DNA of 64,000 nt from Methylocystis echinoides (GCF_027923385.1 NZ_BSEC01000001.1:1996501-2060500); one strand, 5' to 3'; numbered from the stretch's first letter, positions 8,272 through 18,191 are shown. Numbers and translations: made by a program. Notes: generated by a model from the sequence alone, not told the origin.

Positions 8272-9621
8272 TCACATCCATTCCGAGGCGCTTGCAAGCC
8301 CGCGGCGCAGGCGTAAGGGCGGGACTTTGCGTCGCTGGTCCAGATCACCGGCGCCGCGACAGGGGGAGGGAAGGAGCGGTCGCGAGAAGGCGAGCGCCGT
8401 CACGATCGCGAGCATGGTCGTTCTCAGATTGGTGGAACGCATGAAATAGGTTTCGGTGAAATCGATGATGTAGAGGAGACAGGCGAAGATGATTGCGAAG
8501 GATGTCTGCCGCTCCGGAAGCGCCCGGCCGCGCACGAGCCGGTTCATGCGCAGCGCGAAACACAGGCCAGCGATCGCAAAGAGGATGTAGCCGACCAGTC
8601 CGGTCTCCATGAGAATTGCGATGTAGCCGCTGTGATAATTATCGAGAAACCACTGATAGCGTTCTAGAAAGAGGTCCTTAACGTTTCGTTGCGTCCAGAA
8701 GCCGTTGACGCCGAAGCCGAACCATGGCGCGTCCCAGAAGAAGCGCAGGGCGTGTTGCCAGATATAGGTTCTTTGGGTGAAGTCGAGCCACGCCCCGCCG
8801 ATCACGACAAAGCGGTTTTGCGTATACAAAAGGTAGCTGATCAGCAGCGCCCCGATGAGCGTGAGAATGAACGGGACGAACGCCAGAATGCAGCCGAGCG
8901 CGCGCCATTTGCGCATCGCATAGGTCGCCAGAACCGCGGCGACCGCGAGCACCCCGCTGCCGCGCGACCCGGAGCCGATGAGACACAGGATCGCGAGCGC
9001 GACCCCGATCCACGAGTAGCGATTGCGCCTGTCGTTCATCAGGCGGAAGGTGGAGAGATAGAGCAGCATGTCGCTGCAAAAACCAAGGGTCTGTTTCGAT
9101 GCAAACAGACCGCTCCATTGTCCGGCGTGGAGATAATCGCTCATCACGCCGATGCTCGGCACAAAGATCGCCATGAGCGTGGAGAAGAGGCAAATGGAAA
9201 ACAGCCCGTGTTGAACGCAGGCGAGAAGCTCCTCCCAGGGAAATGTCAGGGTCAATCGCCAGGCGCCCGCGAGCACGATCAGCATCGCGGCGGATTTCAT
9301 CATGCTGCTTTCGACATTGGCGGACCAGGCCGCGGACGCGATCGCGATCGTGTAGAAGGCCCAGTTCGCGTAGATTCCGAAGCTCCCCTCCATTTGTCGC
9401 AATGGAGGAAGATAGAGCGTCGCGACAATGATCGTCACCCAGAGCGTCAGGCCAAGATATTGTTGAAAGTTGGAGCCTTCGCCGCCGGGCAGGAGGTCGG
9501 GGTGGAAGTCTCCATTGAGCAGGAATGAGATCAGAATGAGCGACAGGCGTGTCAGCGCGCCCGCCCAGCGTGCGGCGCGTTCCGCTTCGGCCTGGGCTCT
9601 TCGGTATCTTATGCTGGACAT
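8272..9621 (-). CDS. O-antigen ligase / Wzy-ExoQ-like polysaccharide polymerase
   Basis: 449 residues with about ten hydrophobic helices, Wzy_C/O-antigen-ligase type. A central periplasmic loop has the arrangement W..AL.FFWDAPWFGFGVNGFW followed by NYHSGYIAILMETG; the HSGYI and GFG motifs recur in ExoQ and WaaL proteins. It would polymerise or transfer a lipid-linked polysaccharide on the periplasmic side of the inner membrane. It starts 10 bp after the chain-length protein gene and ends just before the GH5 gene. Polymerase versus ligase cannot be separated from sequence; EPS polymerase is more likely given the Wzc/Wzx neighbours. Confidence 0.82.
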   Translation of the reverse strand: MSSIRYRRAQAEAERAARWAGALTRLSLILISFLLNGDFHPDLLPGGEGSNFQQYLGLTLWVTIIVATLYLPPLRQMEGSFGIYANWAFYTIAIASAAWSANVESSMMKSAAMLIVLAGAWRLTLTFPWEELLACVQHGLFSICLFSTLMAIFVPSIGVMSDYLHAGQWSGLFASKQTLGFCSDMLLYLSTFRLMNDRRNRYSWIGVALAILCLIGSGSRGSGVLAVAAVLATYAMRKWRALGCILAFVPFILTLIGALLISYLLYTQNRFVVIGGAWLDFTQRTYIWQHALRFFWDAPWFGFGVNGFWTQRNVKDLFLERYQWFLDNYHSGYIAILMETGLVGYILFAIAGLCFALRMNRLVRGRALPERQTSFAIIFACLLYIIDFTETYFMRSTNLRTTMLAIVTALAFSRPLLPSPCRGAGDLDQRRKVPPLRLRRGLASASEWM

Positions 9622-9631
9622 GAGGGCGCCC

Positions 9632-11704
9632 TCAGGCCGCGAGCCCGAGACTTTCGAGCAGGCGCGATTGGTCCGGGTCGTAAAGCCTGAGGCGGGTGGG
9701 GTCGGTCTTGTTGTAGATCACGGCGACGTCGCTGGCGTCGAGGCGTTCGAGCGCCGTGGCGGCGTCGGTCGCGCGCGTCTTGTCCCATTCGATCAGGAAG
9801 AGCGACTGATCGGCCTGGCTTGCGAGAAAGCGCGCATAAGGCGCCTCGAGGGCCGGCGGGCCGTCGATCACAACGACATCGAACCAGTTCCGCGCCAGTT
9901 GCAGCGCCGCGCGCAGCGTGACGCCGCTCATGAGGGCGCTCACGACGCGCTGATCCCGGATCATGCGCCCGCCATAGGGCAGCAGCGTGTAGCCGTCATC
10001 GCGCTGCGCGACGAAAGCCTGGCGCATGTCCTGGCCGGAACGGAGAACGTCGAGCAAGCCGCGCGGGGGCCTTTTGACATGCGCCGCGCGGTCCGTCTCG
10101 ATCAGCAGGGCGCGCAGGCCGCCCTTGGCGAAATGCGCGGCGAGATTGATCGCGACGGTTGATCGGCCTTCCGCCCTCGTGGCGGATGTCACGAGGATGA
10201 TACGCCCTTGGGCGCTGCGGCCCGCCGGAGCCAGATCGCCGCAAAGCTCCGCGATCCAGGGCGTGAGATCGGGGACCTCGACAGCGCGGGGCGTGGCGTC
10301 GGCGCTGGCGAGCTTCGGCAGGAAACCAAGTGTTTCGACAACGCCGAGACGGTTTGCCTCGGTCATGGTTGTCATGGTGCGCCGCATCCACTCGCGTGCA
10401 AAGCAATAAGCGAGTGCGACCAGCAGTCCGATGAGGCCGCTGCCGATGGCGATGATGCTCTTGCCGGGCGTGGCGCGCGTCGGCGGGGTCGCGCGGGACG
10501 CGAAGCGGATGTCGCTCGGTTCGAGATCCTTCACCTGCAACAATTCGCGCTCGCGACTGAGCAGTTCTTCATAGACAGCGCGCTCCGCCTTGGCTTCCCG
10601 CTCGAGTTCCCCGAGTTTCACCAGTTGCGGCTGCAACTCGCCGCTCTCGGTCTGCGCGATCTTGAGCTGCCGCGACAGATCCGCCTCGCGGTGTTCGGCC
10701 TCCAGAAAATCCGCCTGCGCCGCGTTCATCATGCGGCCGATCTCGGCTGCGATCTGACGCTTCACATCAGCGATCTGCGCGTTGAGGCTCGTGACCGCCG
10801 GGTGGCGGGGGCCCAAAACCGTTGACTGATCCGCGTTCTGTCTCGACAGACGGGCATATTCGGCGCGCAGGGCGCCGAGGACGGAGGATTGCACGGATTG
10901 TGGCAGACCGTCGCCGGTCGCGGCGACCTTTCGCAATAGCTCATGATGCGCGCGCGCTTCGGCTGTGCGGGCGCTGGCGAGGACGAGCTGCTGATTCATC
11001 TCGTAGATGCGCCGTTCCAGCAGCGTGCTGCCCTGGCCAGTATCGGTGACCTTCAGACGCGCCTTGAGTTCGGCGGCGGCCTGTTCCGCGCGACTCAGAC
11101 GAAGACGAAGCTCGCTCAGCTTGCTCTCGATCTCGCGCGCCGTCGCCGCACTGGCGCCGCTGCGAAGGGACGTCTGATCATTGAGGATCTTGCGCGCGGC
11201 GGCGTTGGCGATGCGGGCGCTGGTTTCCGCCGAGTTTGTCTGTGCGGTGATATCGATGACATAGGTCGTCCCGCGCCGGGCGATGAAGAGCTTCGCGCCG
11301 AGCTTGTCGATTGCGGCGAACCTGATCTTTTCGGGGTCATCGCCCTTTCCGCCGAAGGCGGGATCGTGGGTGAGATCGAGTTCGTCGACAAGCTCCCCGA
11401 GGAAGGTGGGGGAGTGGGCGATCTGAACGATGCTCTCGATCGCCGTCGCATCCGCGCCAATATTCGAGATCACCCCGCCGGAGCGGGTCACCTTCGCCGC
11501 GCGGGGGTCGACGATGAGCACCGCCGTGGCCGAATATCGCGTGAGAAAAAGCAGGCCGAAAACGAAGGCGGCGGCGGTCGTCGCGACGCAGACCACAGCG
11601 ATCGGACGAAGATTGCGTCTGAAAAACAGCCCTATTGCGCGCAGGTCGACGAGCGTCGGCGCGGGCGCCGGGGCGCGATACGGCTCCGACGGGTCGGCAT
11701 CCAT
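9632..11704 (-). CDS. Polysaccharide co-polymerase, Wzc/GumC/ExoP-like, with degenerate BY-kinase domain
   Basis: About 690 residues from the ATG giving MDADPSEPYR (a GAGGG site lies upstream; an in-frame ATG at 11752 adds 16 residues). Order: N-terminal Wzz domain with a first membrane helix (PIAVVCVATTAAAFVFGLLF), a long coiled-coil region, a second membrane helix (IIAIGSGLIGLLVALAYCF), then a cytoplasmic P-loop ATPase-like domain. In that domain the Walker A reads TRAEGRST, with Arg where bacterial tyrosine kinases have Lys; A' is LLIETD and Walker B VVVIDGPP. There is no Tyr cluster at the C-terminus. It likely sets chain length and couples to export; kinase activity is doubtful. Confidence 0.87.
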   Translation of the reverse strand: MDADPSEPYRAPAPAPTLVDLRAIGLFFRRNLRPIAVVCVATTAAAFVFGLLFLTRYSATAVLIVDPRAAKVTRSGGVISNIGADATAIESIVQIAHSPTFLGELVDELDLTHDPAFGGKGDDPEKIRFAAIDKLGAKLFIARRGTTYVIDITAQTNSAETSARIANAAARKILNDQTSLRSGASAATAREIESKLSELRLRLSRAEQAAAELKARLKVTDTGQGSTLLERRIYEMNQQLVLASARTAEARAHHELLRKVAATGDGLPQSVQSSVLGALRAEYARLSRQNADQSTVLGPRHPAVTSLNAQIADVKRQIAAEIGRMMNAAQADFLEAEHREADLSRQLKIAQTESGELQPQLVKLGELEREAKAERAVYEELLSRERELLQVKDLEPSDIRFASRATPPTRATPGKSIIAIGSGLIGLLVALAYCFAREWMRRTMTTMTEANRLGVVETLGFLPKLASADATPRAVEVPDLTPWIAELCGDLAPAGRSAQGRIILVTSATRAEGRSTVAINLAAHFAKGGLRALLIETDRAAHVKRPPRGLLDVLRSGQDMRQAFVAQRDDGYTLLPYGGRMIRDQRVVSALMSGVTLRAALQLARNWFDVVVIDGPPALEAPYARFLASQADQSLFLIEWDKTRATDAATALERLDASDVAVIYNKTDPTRLRLYDPDQSRLLESLGLAA

Positions 11705-11752
11705 ATCGCCGACGCCCTCGCGCCATATCAGATGCTCGCGACTTTTGTTCAT

Positions 11753-12160
11753 TGGCCTGATGGTTGTGGGCGACGCTCTAACAGTTAAGATAGAGCAGGG
11801 AAAAATTAACCACGCGTTACGTGGACCGCGCGCTTTCGAGGCGTATCGTCGTGGCGACCGCGCGTTTCGTTCGGTTTACAACCTTTGATAGCAGAGAAGA
11901 CGCAGCAAAAATTGGCGGGCCGCAGACGTAGAAATTTAATCGTTGGGATAAGGCCTTTACGACGCAACTGGCGCCGCATGGGGGATCACTCTGGCGCGAA
12001 TTTGGCCAGCGTTTGCGCGTTTCTCTCTCTCACGGATGACAAAGTCTTTACCGGGCCGGCTTAAACTGAGTCGTGTCAGCTGGCGCGGTAGGCGGCTCAC
12101 CGCGACAGGTGACGCCCGCCCATTGCGTCGCGAGCAGGTCGTGAGGGTTCCGGAGAGAGA
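11753..12160. other. Divergent intergenic region between the co-polymerase gene and wzx
   Basis: About 400 bp without a credible gene. It must hold the divergent promoters of the exopolysaccharide operon (minus) and the flippase (plus). AT-richer patches occur near 11795-11815 and 11885-11945. I see no clear terminator, RNA gene or long inverted repeat. Confidence 0.6.
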
Positions 12161-13525
12161 ATGATGCGTGAGCGCCTGTTGACGCTCGTCGACAAGTTGA
12201 AGTCGCGCCCCACGGCCATCGGCGCCATTGTCGCAATGGCGATCAAGGCCGGCGGCGCCTTGTTGACTCTCGCAGTCTTCACACTTGCCGCGCGCGCGAT
12301 GAGCACCGATCAGTTCGGACATCTCGCGGTCTGGTTCAACGCCATCGGCTTTCTGGCAGTCGCGGCGGTGATTGGCCAGGACACGCTCATCGCCCGTTCT
12401 TATGGCGAGTATGCCGGAAGCGGGGATTACCCGCAGGCCTGGGGCGCCTATCGGTTCGGTTGGGTGATTACGCTCCTCGCGGGGGCGGGATCGGCGATCG
12501 CCCTGCTTCTGTTCGTGCCGCTTTTCTTCTCCTGCGTCACGCATACGACGCTGCTCGCGGCGGCGTTTTTTCTCCTGACGCAAACGCTCCTGCATTACTC
12601 CTCGCATTCGACGCGCGTCATCGTGGGCTTTGTGGTGTCGGAGGCGACCCGAGAGTTGATCTGGCGCATCCTGTTGCTGGTGGTCGTGATCTGGGCCGTG
12701 CTGCATCAGGGCCTCACCACCGCTGAATTCTTCACGGCGGCGGGCGTCGGTCAGATCCTCTCGCTGGTCGTGGCGCTCTTTTTCGTGCGCCGCGTCTACC
12801 GCGCGCAACCGGTTGCCGCGCTCAGCTATGACAATTGGCGGAACTGGCTTTCGCGTTCGAGACCCATGTGGCAGTCGGCGGTGCTGGAAGCCGCGAGCAT
12901 GTATTTCGACGTCATGCTCATCGGCTATGTGGCGTCGCCCGCCGCTGCTGGCGACTATTTCGCGGCGGCGCGACTCGCCAATGTGTTCCTCATGGTCATG
13001 ACGGGGCTCAACACATATACGGTGTCGCGCAGCGCGACGCTCTATTTCTCGGGTCAGGTGGATAAGCTTCAGGACATATTGCGGTCTCTCATGCTCGTCT
13101 CGACGACGATGCTCGCGCCGCTGCTGTTGCTGATCTACATGTTCGGCGGCGACCTTCTGACGATTTTCGGCGCCCGCTTCGCCAGTAATTACTCCACGCT
13201 GGTGATCCTCTCGACAGCCTGCTTCGTCATGTCGACCTGCGGATCGGCTTCCGTGATCCTGCTCACGACCGGCCAGGAACGGCTTTATTCGCGCATCATC
13301 AGCGTCGCGACGGTGTTGCGCATCGCGCTCACTTCGCTTCTCGCCTGGCGCTTTGGCGCGACCGGGGCGGCCGTCGGCTGGGCGCTGGTGAATGCGCCGC
13401 TTTTCATGCTGCTGGCGGTCGTCTGCCGTCGTACGATTGGCGTCGATCCGTCTGTGCTGAACCTGCTCGCCCCCTTCAGCGAGAAATTGCGGTCGCGCGG
13501 CCTGGCCGGCACCAACGCGGGCTGA
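12161..13525 (+). CDS. Polysaccharide flippase, Wzx/MATE-like
   Basis: 454-residue multispanning protein of the polysaccharide biosynthesis/MviN-like family. It opens with IGAIVAMAIKAGGALLTLAVFTLAARAMS and F-G-H-L-A, characteristic of RfbX/Wzx flippases, and has about 12 hydrophobic helices with the usual Arg/Lys loops. A GGAGAGAG site precedes the tandem ATG ATG; either may start translation. It would move lipid-linked repeat units across the inner membrane for the ligase/polymerase encoded on the opposite strand. Divergent from the co-polymerase gene, convergent with the propeller gene. Confidence 0.85.
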   Translation: MMRERLLTLVDKLKSRPTAIGAIVAMAIKAGGALLTLAVFTLAARAMSTDQFGHLAVWFNAIGFLAVAAVIGQDTLIARSYGEYAGSGDYPQAWGAYRFGWVITLLAGAGSAIALLLFVPLFFSCVTHTTLLAAAFFLLTQTLLHYSSHSTRVIVGFVVSEATRELIWRILLLVVVIWAVLHQGLTTAEFFTAAGVGQILSLVVALFFVRRVYRAQPVAALSYDNWRNWLSRSRPMWQSAVLEAASMYFDVMLIGYVASPAAAGDYFAAARLANVFLMVMTGLNTYTVSRSATLYFSGQVDKLQDILRSLMLVSTTMLAPLLLLIYMFGGDLLTIFGARFASNYSTLVILSTACFVMSTCGSASVILLTTGQERLYSRIISVATVLRIALTSLLAWRFGATGAAVGWALVNAPLFMLLAVVCRRTIGVDPSVLNLLAPFSEKLRSRGLAGTNAG

Positions 13526-13573
13526 AGGCGACATTCATTTCAGGCTTTTGGTGTTCGTCGATCGGCTCCCGCG

Positions 13574-15121
13574 TCACCGATCGGTGGTGGCCACGCAATG
13601 CTGGTCGGCGCCTTCGATGGGCTGGCGGCGCCCGTCGATCCATTCATGCGTCAATTTGCGGAGCGGAAGATATTTGGGGGTGAGGATCGCGCCATCGATA
13701 CATTCGAGCCGCCCGCTCCGATTGATCGTATGCAGGCGCGCGCCGGGCCATGTTCTTCCCGGGCTCATATGGCTGACGCAGCTCTGGGCGAAGTTTTCCG
13801 GATCGAGCCGGTCGATCCGCATGATGGCCAGCGCCTTGCCGTAGCCGCGCGAGCAGTCCTGCACCGGGCGGAACAGTCCATGCGGCGTGGCGACGACGGC
13901 GCCGGCGGGCCGCGCGAAGCGGGCGTCGACCACAACGGGATTGCGCGCGTGCGGCTCCCAGGGTCCAAAGAGTCCGGGCGCATGGTGAATAGCGAGCGTA
14001 TCGGAATAGCCGCCGACGCCGTTCCGGACCACGGAGGTCATCCAGTATCGCCCGCCATGGCGGAACACTGTCGCGTCGGCGGCCTCGACATCGTCGAGAA
14101 GCGGGGCGACGGGCTCCCATCTGTCGGGAAAGGCGATGCAGCGGTAGAGCGTGACCCCGCGCGTCATCGAGGCTTCGGGGATCATGTAGAGATCGCCGTT
14201 TTCCTCGATGAGGAAGGGATAGGACAGGTGCCAGGGCTCCCTTATCACGGGAACAGGCTCTCCCGTCGGTCCGGCGTCATTGAACGCCTGATACCAGATT
14301 TCTCCAATGTTCGATTGGTAGTCGAGCCGCTCGAAGAAGACGCCGAGCCGCCCCCGCCACGCGATCGGGAAGGGGTCGGCCGCGAAGCCCATCTGGCGGT
14401 CCGACATGTGTCGCCAGGGCGCGCCGTCGATGGCGCCGGAGTCGATCACGCCGCGCCCTTGCGTGAAGCGCCAGCCGACCCGCCAGTGCGGCGAATGACA
14501 GCAGAGATGATAGAGCGCGCGACCGCATCGAAAGGCGAGATTTCGGAGAATGTAGGGAAGCGGCGCGACCGCGGCCCGGTCGATCCGCGCGGCGGTCGCG
14601 CCGGCCGGGCGCGGATTTTCAACCGCCGCTTCGATGAGCAGCGCCAGGCGCGAATAGACCGCTTCAAGTCCGCCGATCAGGCAGTCGGCGGATTCGAGAG
14701 AGGGCAGACCCTCGGCGACAATCGCCCCGGTCGCGACATTCGCGACGGCGATGACGGGCGCCTCGCCCGACATGATCGCGGCGACGGCGGCTTGATCGGT
14801 CGGGTGACCATCGTACAGCGGACGCAGGACGATCTCACCCGCGCCCGCATAGTCGCCGGCAAGATCGATGACGATGTCCGCTGCGACGGTCGTCGTGGCG
14901 CGGGGCGGCTCAAGGCGATCGCAAAGGGTGGGTTTGCCGCCTCGAACGAGGAGGCGCTCGGTCGCGATGAGGCGGGCGGCGGCCTGCGGCTGCGGCGCGC
15001 TTCCTGACGCGAGGCGGAAGCCCACCGTATCGCCGGGACGACGCGCCGCGATGCTGTCTCTCAATTGCTGATGCCATCTCAGAAAATGAGCGGGCGAAAC
15101 GGCAATGACGATGTGTGTCAC
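13574..15121 (-). CDS. Polysaccharide-locus protein with GH43-like five-bladed propeller (GIPC-transferase N-terminal domain type)
   Basis: 515 residues, GTG start overlapping the upstream glycosyltransferase stop by 4 bp. Residues 1-200 resemble a nucleotide-sugar/formyltransferase-like or methyl-acceptor fold seen in these proteins, beginning MTHIVIAVSP; the assignment is weak. From about residue 240 there are repeated blades: FAADPFPIAWRGRLGVFFE, LSYPFLIEENGDLYMIPEA, ADATVFRHGGRYWM and HARNPVVVDA, the pattern of the domain named after plant glucosamine inositolphosphorylceramide transferase and related to GH43/68 propellers. Bacterial copies sit in capsule and EPS clusters. The biochemical activity is not established here; sugar binding or transfer is inferred. 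Confidence 0.7.
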   Translation of the reverse strand: MTHIVIAVSPAHFLRWHQQLRDSIAARRPGDTVGFRLASGSAPQPQAAARLIATERLLVRGGKPTLCDRLEPPRATTTVAADIVIDLAGDYAGAGEIVLRPLYDGHPTDQAAVAAIMSGEAPVIAVANVATGAIVAEGLPSLESADCLIGGLEAVYSRLALLIEAAVENPRPAGATAARIDRAAVAPLPYILRNLAFRCGRALYHLCCHSPHWRVGWRFTQGRGVIDSGAIDGAPWRHMSDRQMGFAADPFPIAWRGRLGVFFERLDYQSNIGEIWYQAFNDAGPTGEPVPVIREPWHLSYPFLIEENGDLYMIPEASMTRGVTLYRCIAFPDRWEPVAPLLDDVEAADATVFRHGGRYWMTSVVRNGVGGYSDTLAIHHAPGLFGPWEPHARNPVVVDARFARPAGAVVATPHGLFRPVQDCSRGYGKALAIMRIDRLDPENFAQSCVSHMSPGRTWPGARLHTINRSGRLECIDGAILTPKYLPLRKLTHEWIDGRRQPIEGADQHCVATTDR

Positions 15122-16284
15122 GACGCCGGTTCCTCCATCAGCCGCATGAATTGATCGATCATCGCGTCGAGGGGGTAGCGGTTGCTGAGGCGCCGTCCGG
15201 CCGTTGTCAGCGCCTCCCGCGTCGCCGGGTTATGAAGCACGCGCGCGACGGCGGCGGCGAAGGCGGGCGTGTCCGTCGCGTCGACGAAGAGCGCGCAGGG
15301 CGCGCCATCCACCGCGAGAACCTCCCGCAGCACGTCGATATCATTGGCGACGACAGGCGCGCCGGCCTGCGCCGCTTCAACCGGGGCCAGGCCGAATGTT
15401 TCCGCTGCGCTGGGAAAGACGAAACAGTCGAGGGCCGCGAGCAGCGCGCCGAGCCGCTCCTTGTCCAGCTCGCCGAGAAAATGCACGCGGCTCCGCACGC
15501 CGAGCGTCTCTGCCAAGCCCTCCAGACGCGCACGGTCGGGGCCTTGTCCGGCAAGCGCCAGATGGTGGCTTTCGTCGTGAGCCAGAAGCGCGATCGCGAG
15601 ATCGAGTTGCTTGAGCCGACACAGCCGGGCGGCGCAGCCGAGCAGCGGCGCCTCCGCGGGCAGTCCAAGCCGCGCGCGCGCCTCGACCTTCGACAGATCG
15701 ACGCTCTTGTCGATGAAGCCATGGTCGATGCGTCTCAGCCGCCTGGCGTAAGACCCTGAATAGGATCGATAGGCGGCTTCGGTCTGGGCGGAATTGACGA
15801 CGATGTGGTCATAGACGCCGAGCGCGCCGAGCGCCTTGTCCACCAGCGCGACGGGGCGCGGAACGACCTCCGGCGCGGAGAGCTGATTGGCGATGACGCG
15901 CGGGGCGCCGGCAAGTCGGGCGACAGGCGCGGCGATTATGTTGCCATAGTGCTGAAGCGTGATGACCACGTCCGGCGCCGCGCGACGCAATTCGCGATGC
16001 AGCGCGGCGAGGGTTTTCAGCACGCCAAGCGGCGACGCCGGCCGGGACGGCGCGCAGAAGAAGACGTTGGGCTCGTGATCGAAGCTTTCGGTGCGCCGGT
16101 AGAGAAAGATCTGCCGCGTGCGCCATCCACGTTTTTCGAATCCGCTGGCGAGTTGACGCGCAACCTCCTGCGCGCCAGCGTTCTCGGCCTGCGTTTGAAC
16201 GAGGACGACGGTCTTCTGCTGTTTTGTTGTCAAACGAACGGCTCTTGGGCGCAGGTTGAGCGTTGCAATAAAAAGCAAAAACAT
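15118..16284 (-). CDS. Glycosyltransferase family 4 (GT-B)
   Basis: 388 residues from the ATG giving MFLLFIATLNL, chosen because AAGGAAAG precedes it; the open frame continues upstream only as antisense of gabD. Features: VLVQTQAENAGAQEVARQLASGFEKRG at the N-terminal domain (shown here as family-typical nucleotide-free acceptor side), and the donor site with ETFGLAPVE (EX7E motif) followed by AGAPVVANDIDVLREV. Such retaining GT4 enzymes add sugars to lipid-linked repeat units on the cytoplasmic face. It forms a two-gene operon with the propeller gene through a 4-bp overlap. Sugar specificity is not readable. Confidence 0.88.
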   Translation of the reverse strand: MFLLFIATLNLRPRAVRLTTKQQKTVVLVQTQAENAGAQEVARQLASGFEKRGWRTRQIFLYRRTESFDHEPNVFFCAPSRPASPLGVLKTLAALHRELRRAAPDVVITLQHYGNIIAAPVARLAGAPRVIANQLSAPEVVPRPVALVDKALGALGVYDHIVVNSAQTEAAYRSYSGSYARRLRRIDHGFIDKSVDLSKVEARARLGLPAEAPLLGCAARLCRLKQLDLAIALLAHDESHHLALAGQGPDRARLEGLAETLGVRSRVHFLGELDKERLGALLAALDCFVFPSAAETFGLAPVEAAQAGAPVVANDIDVLREVLAVDGAPCALFVDATDTPAFAAAVARVLHNPATREALTTAGRRLSNRYPLDAMIDQFMRLMEEPAS

Positions 16285-16359
16285 AAACTTTCCTTGAAGC
16301 GGTGAGCGGGTATGTGACCTGTGACGCGGACCTCCGCGCGGTGGCCAAAGGATCAATCC

Positions 16360-17808
16360 ATGACTGGGACGCAGCCTTCCTTCATCGAACGCGCCTACAT
16401 TGCCGGCGAATGGATTGCAGCCGACAGCGGCGCCGTCTTCGCCGTCACCAATCCCGCGACAGGCGAGACGCTCGGCTCCGTGCCGGACATGGGCGTCGCG
16501 GAAACGCGGCGTGCGATTGAAGCCGCGCAAAGGGCGCTGCCCGGCTGGCGTGACCGACCCGCAAAGGAACGCGCGCAGATCATGCGGCGCTGGTTTGAGC
16601 TGGTGATGGGGGCGCAGGAGCGGCTGGCGCAGATCATCACGGCGGAACAGGGCAAGCCGCTTGCGGAAGCGCGTGGCGAAATCGCCTATGGCGCGGCGTA
16701 TATCGACTGGTTCGCGGAGGAGGGGCGCCGTGTGTATGGCGACATCGTCCCCGGCGCCACGGACCGGCGTCTGCTGGTGATGAAGCAGGCGGTGGGCGTC
16801 ACGGCGGCGATCACGCCGTGGAATTTTCCTTCCGCGATGCTGGCGCGCAAGGTTGGGGCGGCGCTCGGCGCGGGCTGCACGATGGTCGTGAAGCCGGCGG
16901 AGCTGACGCCATTTTCGGCCCTGGCGCTCGTCGATCTCGCGGAATGCGCCGGCGTGCCGGCGGGCGTCGTCAATGTCGTGACCGCGAAGGACCCGGTTCC
17001 CGTCGGGCAGGAGCTGACGCGCAATCCCATTGTGCGCAAGATCAGCTTCACCGGCTCGACCGAAGTTGGCCGCATTCTGCTGCGTCAGGCGGCCGAGAAT
17101 ATACAGAAATGCTCAATGGAGCTGGGCGGCAATGCGCCGCTCATCGTCTTCGACGACGCCGATCTCGACCGCGCGATACACGGCGCCATCGCCACCAAAT
17201 ATCGCAATTGCGGACAGACCTGCATTTCCGCCAACCGCTTTCTCGTGCAACGGAACGTCGCCGACGCCTTTGCGCGGAAGCTCGCCGAAGCCGCATCGAC
17301 GCTGAAGGTCGGGCCTGGCGCGGAGGAGGGCGTCGCCGTCGGGCCGCTGATCGAGCCGGCGGCGATCGAGAAGGTCGAGCGCCACATCTCCGACGCGGTG
17401 GCGCATGGCGCACGCGTGCTCACCGGCGGCGCGCGCCACGCGCTGGGCGGGCTGTTCTTCCAGCCGACCGTGCTCGCCAATGTGCCGGCCGACGCGCTAA
17501 TCTTTCAGGAGGAGACTTTTGGCCCCGTGGCGCCGGTCATTCCCTTCGACACAGAGGAGGAGGCGATCCGGCTCGCCAATGCGACGCCCTACGGGCTCGC
17601 CGCCTATTTCTACAGCGGCGATCTGGCGCGCATTTTTCGCGTCGCCGAGCGGCTGGAGTTCGGCATGGTGGGCGTGAACGAGAGCCTCATCTCCACCGAG
17701 GCCGCCCCCTTCGGCGGCGTGAAGCAGTCCGGCCTCGGCCGGGAGGGATCACGCTACGGCCTCGATGATTATCTGGAAATCAAATATGTCTGCCTCGGCG
17801 GCATGTGA
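16360..17808 (+). CDS. gabD: NAD(P)-dependent succinate-semialdehyde dehydrogenase
   Basis: 482 residues from the ATG preceded by AAAGGA; this equals the usual GabD length. Aldehyde dehydrogenase features: [12 protein letters not shown] in the cofactor fold, FTGSTEVGR, catalytic base [17 protein letters not shown], and catalytic Cys in [15 protein letters not shown], a signature of the GabD branch. The C-terminal [17 protein letters not shown] also fits. It oxidises succinate semialdehyde (or glutarate semialdehyde) to the acid in the GABA shunt or related routes. It is a single gene here, divergent from the EPS operon, with no gabT next to it. Confidence 0.9.
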   Translation: MTGTQPSFIERAYIAGEWIAADSGAVFAVTNPATGETLGSVPDMGVAETRRAIEAAQRALPGWRDRPAKERAQIMRRWFELVMGAQERLAQIITAEQGKPLAEARGEIAYGAAYIDWFAEEGRRVYGDIVPGATDRRLLVMKQAVGVTAAITPWNFPSAMLARKVGAALGAGCTMVVKPAELTPFSALALVDLAECAGVPAGVVNVVTAKDPVPVGQELTRNPIVRKISFTGSTEVGRILLRQAAENIQKCSMELGGNAPLIVFDDADLDRAIHGAIATKYRNCGQTCISANRFLVQRNVADAFARKLAEAASTLKVGPGAEEGVAVGPLIEPAAIEKVERHISDAVAHGARVLTGGARHALGGLFFQPTVLANVPADALIFQEETFGPVAPVIPFDTEEEAIRLANATPYGLAAYFYSGDLARIFRVAERLEFGMVGVNESLISTEAAPFGGVKQSGLGREGSRYGLDDYLEIKYVCLGGM

Positions 17809-17811
17809 CGA

Positions 17812-18054
17812 TCACAGCGCTGCGCGGCAGACCATGCGGGTCACCGTGCCGCGCACGCCATAGCCCTCGTCGGCTTCCACGACGACCTCGCGGCAGTCCT
17901 GCTTGACGGCGACGGTTTCGGCGGCGGCGGCGTCGCGTGCAAAAATCCCCTTGGCGGCGGCGACGCTCACACCGGCTCCAAGACCCAGAACCGCGACGGC
18001 GAGCGCGACGCGAAGGCTGCGGGCGGCGAAGCTGCGGGAAGTCGTGCGGATCAT
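17812..18054 (-). CDS. Small exported hypothetical protein
   Basis: 80 residues from an ATG with a strong GAGAGGGGA site. Residues 1-35 form a signal peptide or anchor (Arg-rich N-terminus, then LRVALAVAVLGLGAGVSVAAA). The mature part has two Cys (CREVVVEADEGYGVRGTVTRMVC) that could form a disulfide. No family recognised. Convergent with gabD, 3 bp apart from its stop. Confidence 0.65.
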   Translation of the reverse strand: MIRTTSRSFAARSLRVALAVAVLGLGAGVSVAAAKGIFARDAAAAETVAVKQDCREVVVEADEGYGVRGTVTRMVCRAAL

Positions 18055-18191
18055 GGTCGGTCCCCTCTCTGTCAGCGCGTTCGATCGGCGCTTGTGAAGA
18101 GGTTTAGACCGGCGGGCCTGGAATGTTTGTGCGCCGGCGCACGTTTCATTCATGCCCGTCTCGCCATTGCGGCGCGCAAAAACGGCGCGGG

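Noticed and set aside
9632..11752. Active tyrosine autokinase for the co-polymerase
   Set aside because: Walker A Lys replaced by Arg and no Tyr cluster, so only a degenerate domain is claimed.
11957..13534. 525-codon open frame on the minus strand across the wzx region
   Set aside because: Antisense to the flippase; composition is Arg/His/Gln/Asp-rich and unlike protein, typical shadow frame of high-GC DNA.
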